In this document: positions 58,948-64,000 of the stretch, piece by piece | Layout: every line of letters begins with the position of its first letter | Position numbering within the stretch: the first letter of the stretch is position 1 | Assembly (NCBI GenBank): GCA_910575625.1 | Contig: CAJTFD010000015.1 | Span: 37,013 to 101,012, forward strand | Direction: 5' to 3' | Length of the DNA: 64,000 nucleotides | Origin: Clostridia bacterium | Lineage (GTDB): Bacteria > Bacillota > Clostridia > Lachnospirales > Lachnospiraceae | Notes under the pieces: generated by a model | Seen by the model: the letters and a program-made list of their open reading frames with translations, nothing else | What the model was told of the DNA's origin: nothing | Database searches by the model: none | Translations under genes and position numbers: made by a program

Positions 58948-60630
58948 ATGAAGAAAGCAGTCTCATTGCTGCTGGCCTTCGTCCTCGTCCTGGCATCCCT
59001 CACCGGATGCGGGAGCAAAGAGGACACGGACAGCCCGGCAGCGGAAACCAAAACAGAGGAGAGCGATGCCATATACCGCACCCTGGATGAAATAAAAGAG
59101 AGCGGGAAGATCACGATCGGTGTCTTCAGCGACAAGAATCCATTCGGTTATGTGGACGAAAACGGCGAATACCAAGGCTATGACATCTATTTCGCAAAAC
59201 GTCTGGCCGAAGACCTGGATGTGGAACTGGAATATGTATCCACAGAACCGGCAAGCCGGGTGGAATACCTGGAATCCGGTAAAGTCGATGTGATCCTCGC
59301 AAACTTCACAGTGACCGAAGAGCGTGCAGAGTCCGTAGACTTCGCACTGCCGTACATGAAAGTCGCCCTGGGCGTGGTCTCCCCGGACGATGCCCTGGTC
59401 ACCAAACCGGAAGACCTAAACGGCAAAAAGCTGATCGTGGCAAAAGGCACCACAGCCGAGACCTATTTCACAGAGAACTATCCGGAGGTGGAACTCCTCA
59501 AATTCGATCAGTACACAGAAGCCTATAACGCTCTGTTGGACGGCCGCGGGGATGCACTCTCCACCGACAACACCGAAGTCCTGGCCTGGGCGCTGCAGAA
59601 CGACGGCTTCTCCGTAGGTCTCCCGTCCCTGGGTGACTTAGATACCATCGCCCCAGCCGTATCAAAAGGCAACGATACCTTAAAAGACTGGATCAATGAA
59701 GAGATCAAGTCCCTGGCAGACGAAGAATTCTTCCATGCAGATTACAAAGAGACACTGGAACCAGTCTACGGCACAGAAGTGGACATCGACAGCCTGGTCG
59801 TAGAAGGCGGTGTGATCGAAGGTGAAGAGGCCGCAGATACAGACGCTGGAGATGATGCAGAGGATGCAGACTCCGAGGCCGACCCTGCAGAAGAAAAAGG
59901 CAGCATCACTGTCGCCGCCTCCTCCACGCCCCACGCAGAGATCTTAGAAGAAGCCAAAGACCTGCTCAAAAAAGAGGGCTGGGACCTGGAGATCACCGTA
60001 TTTGACGACTATGTACAGCCAAATCTGGTGGTCGAAAACGAAGAATTTGATGCAAACTATTTCCAGCACATCCCCTACCTGGACGATTTCAACCAGGAAC
60101 AGGGAACCCATTTAGTCAACGCAGGCGGTATCCACTACGAGCCCTTCGGCATCTACCCGGGAACGAAGAAATCTCTGGATGACTTGGAAAAAGGCGATGT
60201 GATCGCAGTGCCCAATGATACCACCAATGAAGCGCGCGCGCTGCTCCTTCTGGAAGCCAACGGCGTGATCACCTTGAAAAAAGATGCCGGTCTGGCCGCA
60301 ACCGTCAAAGACATCGAGGAAAATCCAAACGATATCGAGATCCAGGAATTGGAAGCCGCACAGGTATCCAGGGTCAAAGACGAAGTTGCCTACGTGGTCT
60401 TAAATGGAAACTACGCACTCCAGGCAGGTTTTTCCGTGGCAAAGGACTCCATCGCCTATGAGACCTCCGATTCCGAGGCCGCCAAGACCTATGTAAACGT
60501 CATCGCTGTCAAAGAAGGCAATGAGACCTCCGACGGGATCAAAGCTCTGATCGACGCTCTGAAATCCGATGAGATCAAGACCTACATCGAGGACACCTAC
60601 GACGGAGCCGTCATTCCATTTGAAGAATAA
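58948..60630 (+). CDS. metQ: double-domain binding lipoprotein: amino-acid SBP fused to MetQ
   Basis: A 560-residue lipoprotein. The signal peptide ends in the lipobox SLTGC (Cys about 21). Residues 45-275 are a family-3 amino-acid binding domain (ITIGVFSDKNPFGYVDENGEYQGYD..., ILANFTVTEERAESVDFALPYM). A very acidic linker of about 35 residues (290-325) follows. Residues 325-560 form a MetQ/NlpA domain (ITVAASSTPHAEIL, ANYFQHIPYLDDFNQ, GIYPGTKKSLDDL, AYVVLNGNYALQAGF). The gene is followed by metN and metI, so one importer seems to be served by two different binding domains. Strong promoter and AAGGAAGGAG site. Confidence 0.9.
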   Translation: MKKAVSLLLAFVLVLASLTGCGSKEDTDSPAAETKTEESDAIYRTLDEIKESGKITIGVFSDKNPFGYVDENGEYQGYDIYFAKRLAEDLDVELEYVSTEPASRVEYLESGKVDVILANFTVTEERAESVDFALPYMKVALGVVSPDDALVTKPEDLNGKKLIVAKGTTAETYFTENYPEVELLKFDQYTEAYNALLDGRGDALSTDNTEVLAWALQNDGFSVGLPSLGDLDTIAPAVSKGNDTLKDWINEEIKSLADEEFFHADYKETLEPVYGTEVDIDSLVVEGGVIEGEEAADTDAGDDAEDADSEADPAEEKGSITVAASSTPHAEILEEAKDLLKKEGWDLEITVFDDYVQPNLVVENEEFDANYFQHIPYLDDFNQEQGTHLVNAGGIHYEPFGIYPGTKKSLDDLEKGDVIAVPNDTTNEARALLLLEANGVITLKKDAGLAATVKDIEENPNDIEIQELEAAQVSRVKDEVAYVVLNGNYALQAGFSVAKDSIAYETSDSEAAKTYVNVIAVKEGNETSDGIKALIDALKSDEIKTYIEDTYDGAVIPFEE

Positions 60631-60648
60631 AACAATATACAAACGACC

Positions 60649-60688
60649 GATCGGGGATACAGCCGGCAAGCTGACAGTATCCCCGATC
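60649..60688 (+). other. intercistronic hairpin between metQ and metN
   Basis: GATCGGGGATAC (60649-60660) and GTATCCCCGATC (60677-60688) form a perfect 12-base-pair stem with a 16-base loop. No T-run follows. It could protect the metQ message from 3' decay and so give more binding protein than ATPase. Confidence 0.6.
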
Positions 60689-60724
60689 TTCGTAATATAT
60701 CACCTACATAAGGAGTTGATCAAA

Positions 60725-61732
60725 ATGGAACCGATCATTAAAGTAGAACACCTGACAAAAGAATTCCAATCCGGGGGAGGGCAGATCGCGGCCGTAAACG
60801 ATATCAGCTTTTCCATCGAAAAAGGGGATATCTTCGGGATCATCGGTCTCTCCGGCGCGGGAAAGAGCACTCTGGTCCGGTGCCTGAACCTGCTGGAACG
60901 CCCCACTTCCGGGAAAGTATACATCGGTAAGAAAAATCTCCCCGACCTCTCCGAGAGCGAACTGCGCAAGACGCGGCAGAAGATCGGGATGATCTTCCAG
61001 CATTTTAACCTGCTCATGCAGCGGACCGTGCTGGACAACGTATGTTTTCCAATGGAGATCGCCGGCACAAAGAAAAAAGAAGCCCGCAAACGTGCCCTGG
61101 AATTCTTAAAGACCGTAGGCTTAGAGGAAAAAGCCAAGTCCTACCCGGCTCAATTATCCGGTGGACAGAAACAACGTGTGGCGATCGCCCGCGTACTGGC
61201 CTCCGACCCGGAGATCCTACTCTGCGATGAGGCCACCAGCGCATTAGATCCCCAGACCACAAAATCGATCCTGGCACTGCTCAAAGAGATCAATCAAAAA
61301 TATGGGATCACCATCGTTGTGATCACCCACGAGATGAGCGTGGTCCAGGAGATCTGCAGCCACGTGGCCGTCTTAGATCACGGAAAACTGGCCGAATCCG
61401 GGACCGTGGAAGCCCTGTTCCATTCGCCAAAAACGGAGGCCGCAAGAAGACTGATCCTAAATGCCGGTACACAGATCAAGCAGATGCACGGAAAGAGACT
61501 GGTGCGGATCACATTTTCCGGGCAGTCGTCCTTTGAGCCTGTGATCGGCAATGTTGTCCTTCTATACAAGACGCCGCTGAACATCCTGTATGCGGATACA
61601 AAAAATATAAACGGAAAAGCCGAGGGGGAGATGATCTTACAGCTGCCAGAAGACCAGCTGACAGCGGACAAGATGATCGAATATTTCCGGCAAGAAAAAT
61701 TGGGTGTGGAGGAATTAGAAGATGTGGGATAA
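60725..61732 (+). CDS. metN: methionine ABC transporter ATP-binding protein
   Basis: A 335-residue ABC ATPase from ATG 60725 (AAGGAG 9 bases upstream). Walker A GLSGAGKST (about 40-48), signature LSGGQKQRVAIARVL (about 141-155), Walker B ILLCDEATSALDPQT (about 160-174) and a C-terminal NIL domain (about 255-335), which in MetN binds methionine and inhibits transport when the cell is full. The upstream frame to 60569 lies inside metQ and is not used. Overlaps metI by 11 bases. Confidence 0.95.
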   Translation: MEPIIKVEHLTKEFQSGGGQIAAVNDISFSIEKGDIFGIIGLSGAGKSTLVRCLNLLERPTSGKVYIGKKNLPDLSESELRKTRQKIGMIFQHFNLLMQRTVLDNVCFPMEIAGTKKKEARKRALEFLKTVGLEEKAKSYPAQLSGGQKQRVAIARVLASDPEILLCDEATSALDPQTTKSILALLKEINQKYGITIVVITHEMSVVQEICSHVAVLDHGKLAESGTVEALFHSPKTEAARRLILNAGTQIKQMHGKRLVRITFSGQSSFEPVIGNVVLLYKTPLNILYADTKNINGKAEGEMILQLPEDQLTADKMIEYFRQEKLGVEELEDVG

Positions 61733-62384
61733 TGAAATGATCACCATGCTGGTGGATGGGACCGTGGATACCCTTTATATGACCCTGATGTCTACGCTGT
61801 TCGGCTATGTCCTGGGGCTGCCTATGGGGATCCTGCTGGCCGTCACAGACAAAGAAGGGATCCGGCCAAATGCTCTCATATATAAGATCTTAGATTTTAT
61901 CGCAAACTTGGTGCGGAGTATCCCTTTCCTGATCCTGTTGATCCTCGTGATCCCGGTGACAAAAGCCATCGTGGGCAAAAGCTATGGCCCCAGTGCGACT
62001 GTGGTGCCCCTTGTGATCGCGGCCGCGCCTTTCATCGCCCGTATGGTGGAATCTTCCCTGCAGGAAGTGGACCGCGGCGTGATCGAGGCAGCCATGAGCA
62101 TGGGCGCAGGCACCGGATCGATCATCTGGAAAGTGCTGCTGGCCGAAGCCCGGACTTCCCTTTTAGTCGGCGTTACGATCGCAATCGGCACGATCCTGGG
62201 CTACTCTGCGATGGCCGGTGTGGTCGGCGGCGGCGGATTGGGCGATATCGCCATCCGATATGGCTACTATCGCTACCAGACCGATGTCATGCTCGTCACC
62301 ATCGTCATATTAGTGCTTTTAGTCCAGCTTTTACAAGGATTGGGCATGATGCTGTCAAAACGGCTGGACAAGCGTCGTACATGA
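61722..62384 (+). CDS. metI: methionine ABC transporter permease
   Basis: A 220-residue membrane permease with five helices. The MetI pattern is clear: GTVDTLYMTLMSTLFGYVLGLPMGILL (about 11-37), NLVRSIPFLILLI (about 62-74), EAA loop VIEAAMSMGAGTGSIIWKVLLAEA (about 119-142) and SAMAGVVGGGGLGDIAIRYGYYRYQTDVM (about 163-191). It makes the channel for the MetNI importer. Its start overlaps metN. Last gene of the operon, followed by a terminator. Confidence 0.95.
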   Translation: MWDNEMITMLVDGTVDTLYMTLMSTLFGYVLGLPMGILLAVTDKEGIRPNALIYKILDFIANLVRSIPFLILLILVIPVTKAIVGKSYGPSATVVPLVIAAAPFIARMVESSLQEVDRGVIEAAMSMGAGTGSIIWKVLLAEARTSLLVGVTIAIGTILGYSAMAGVVGGGGLGDIAIRYGYYRYQTDVMLVTIVILVLLVQLLQGLGMMLSKRLDKRRT

Positions 62385-62406
62385 TAAAAACATATAAAAT
62401 AAGTTG

Positions 62407-62443
62407 AAAAAACGCAGGCGAGATTGTTCCGCCTGCGTTTTTC
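62407..62443 (+). terminator. terminator after metI
   Basis: AAAAAACGCAGGCG pairs with CGCCTGCGTTTTT around nine bases. Strong, with A- and T-runs, so it probably works for the convergent His-rich gene too. Confidence 0.9.
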
Positions 62444-62455
62444 TCATCATTACAA

Positions 62456-62941
62456 CTAAAAAGAATTATCTCTAAAATAACCCATATAGGTCTCCAATGC
62501 ACCTTTTAATACTTTGTCATCAATCCCATCTGCTACGACCAACAATTTGCATTTGACCCTTGTAGGATCCGTCTCCGTGCTCTCCGCATTTTCCGAATGG
62601 AAGATCTCCGAACCCACCATATTCAAAAGGACAGTCGTGCTCGTATCTTTCAGACTGGCTTTGACCTGGAGAGGCGTACCGCCATGCTCCTTTATAAAAA
62701 CAACCACATCTTTCATGGATAACTGCATATTCATCTCAGCCAAAGGTAGGATGGCCGGAGTATAGGCCATCATCGTACCGAGGAGATGGCCTTCTGCACT
62801 TCCCATGATCACTTGGTTTCCCCCATGGTGATGGTGATGATGGTGATGCCCGTGGTCATGATCATGATGATGGTCTTCATGTCTGCAGCTGCTATTTTCG
62901 TGTTCTCCGTGTATCTGTGCTTCTTTTATCTTATCACTCAT
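62456..62941 (-). CDS. His-rich hypothetical protein
   Basis: About 161 residues from ATG 62941, 9 bases after AGGAGG. Residues 20-40 contain a dense His/Asp run (about fifteen His) that must bind divalent metal. The remainder is a soluble alpha/beta domain beginning NQVIMGSAEGHLLGTMMAYTPAILPLAEM and containing LSMKDVVVFIKEHGG and CKLLVVADGIDD. I do not recognise the family; the His run resembles nickel/zinc storage or chaperone tails. No neighbouring metal transporter is present; the nearest is the met importer across a terminator. Confidence 0.7.
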   Translation of the reverse strand: MSDKIKEAQIHGEHENSSCRHEDHHHDHDHGHHHHHHHHGGNQVIMGSAEGHLLGTMMAYTPAILPLAEMNMQLSMKDVVVFIKEHGGTPLQVKASLKDTSTTVLLNMVGSEIFHSENAESTETDPTRVKCKLLVVADGIDDKVLKGALETYMGYFRDNSF

Positions 62942-63045
62942 TTTGGATATCCCTCCTGTGTCCATAAAAACATTATACTATAGATAACAAAAAAAGCAAT
63001 CAACAATCCAGTTGATCACCTTCCTGATTACTTTGGCTATCCAAA

Positions 63046-63076
63046 TCAAAAATGAGACACGCACAACCTCTCATTT
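63046..63076 (-). terminator. terminator of the rRNA operon
   Basis: On the minus strand AAATGAGA (63069-63076) pairs with TCTCATTT (63050-63057) and a T-run follows. It lies 27 bases after tRNA-Trp. Confidence 0.7.
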
Positions 63077-63102
63077 CCAAGGTTCTCTACGTATCTTTAG
63101 AG

Positions 63103-63173
63103 CAGGGGATGAGAGAATCGAACTCCCACTAAGAGTTTTGGAGACTCCTGTCATGCCATTTGACCAATCCCCT
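63103..63173 (-). tRNA. tRNA-Trp(CCA)
   Basis: Minus strand: acceptor arms AGGGGAT and ATCCCCT pair perfectly, G is the discriminator. The anticodon stem GGAGT/ACTCT encloses CTCCAAA, anticodon CCA. The T arm is GGGAG-TTCGATT-CTCTC. It lies 63 bases after the 23S rRNA 3' end and belongs to the same transcript. Confidence 0.92.
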
Positions 63174-63236
63174 TTACTGATAACAGATTTATCTGCATAC
63201 CTTCAAAACTGCATATACGATGTCCTCTTACCATCT

Positions 63237-64000
<764 letters not shown>

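Overview
The window looks like a chromosomal segment of an anaerobic Firmicute of the class Clostridia, most likely family Lachnospiraceae. The evidence is moderate GC content, strong AGGAGG-type ribosome binding sites, TTGACA/TATAAT promoters, a Gram-positive LexA box, and the gene content: AlaA-type aminotransferase, Mrp/NBP35, FeoA/FeoB, LCP glycopolymer ligase, and the radical-SAM repair pair TIGR03916/TIGR03915. No prophage, integrase, transposase or CRISPR array was seen. Species cannot be named from sequence alone.

Layout. 1-3.6 kb (minus): an M29-type aminopeptidase cut by the window edge, an HD-domain hydrolase, small membrane proteins, a VanZ protein and pyrE. 3.8-10.6 kb (plus): alaA-like aminotransferase, a DUF2752 protein, citrate synthase, a patatin-like phospholipase, an EamA transporter fused to a YqeG-type HAD phosphatase, shikimate kinase and elongation factor P. 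10.6-12.3 kb: an AT-rich orphan gene, an MmcQ/YjbR protein and a cluster of palindromic intergenic repeats. 12.3-17.0 kb: a PfkB sugar kinase, secA and a nitroreductase. 17.2-21.8 kb (plus): feoAB, tRNA-Ser(CGA) and a PadR/DUF1700/DUF4097 operon.

21.8-30.6 kb (minus): a DinG/XPD-like helicase, a histidine-less HPr paralogue, the radical-SAM DNA-repair pair with two LexA boxes in and after a consensus promoter, an Mrp ATPase with a CsoR-type metal sensor, and an orphan cytosine methyltransferase with a Vsr endonuclease. 30.9-34.2 kb: a Uma2 protein, an acetyltransferase/DUF1349 pair divergent from an AraC regulator, and an HxlR remnant. 34.3-42.7 kb (minus): HtrA protease and a surface-glycan set (three glycosyltransferases, an initiating sugar-phosphate transferase, an LCP ligase). 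42.7-46.2 kb (minus): purE-purM-purN-purD.

46.2-54.2 kb (minus): a complete Wadjet plasmid-defence locus in the order jetD, small ORF, jetA, jetB, jetC. 54.4-57.9 kb (minus): a sulfate ABC importer. 58.2-58.5 kb: decayed fragments of a YoaP-type acetyltransferase and a PIN-domain toxin. 58.9-62.4 kb (plus): a methionine/amino-acid ABC importer whose binding protein joins two different solute-binding domains. 62.5-64.0 kb (minus): a His-rich protein, tRNA-Trp(CCA) and the 3' part of a 23S rRNA gene, with no 5S gene between them.

The strongest points for follow-up are the LexA control of the uncharacterised radical-SAM repair pair, the extra 75-residue gene inside the Wadjet locus, the EamA-YqeG fusion, and the double binding protein of the met importer.
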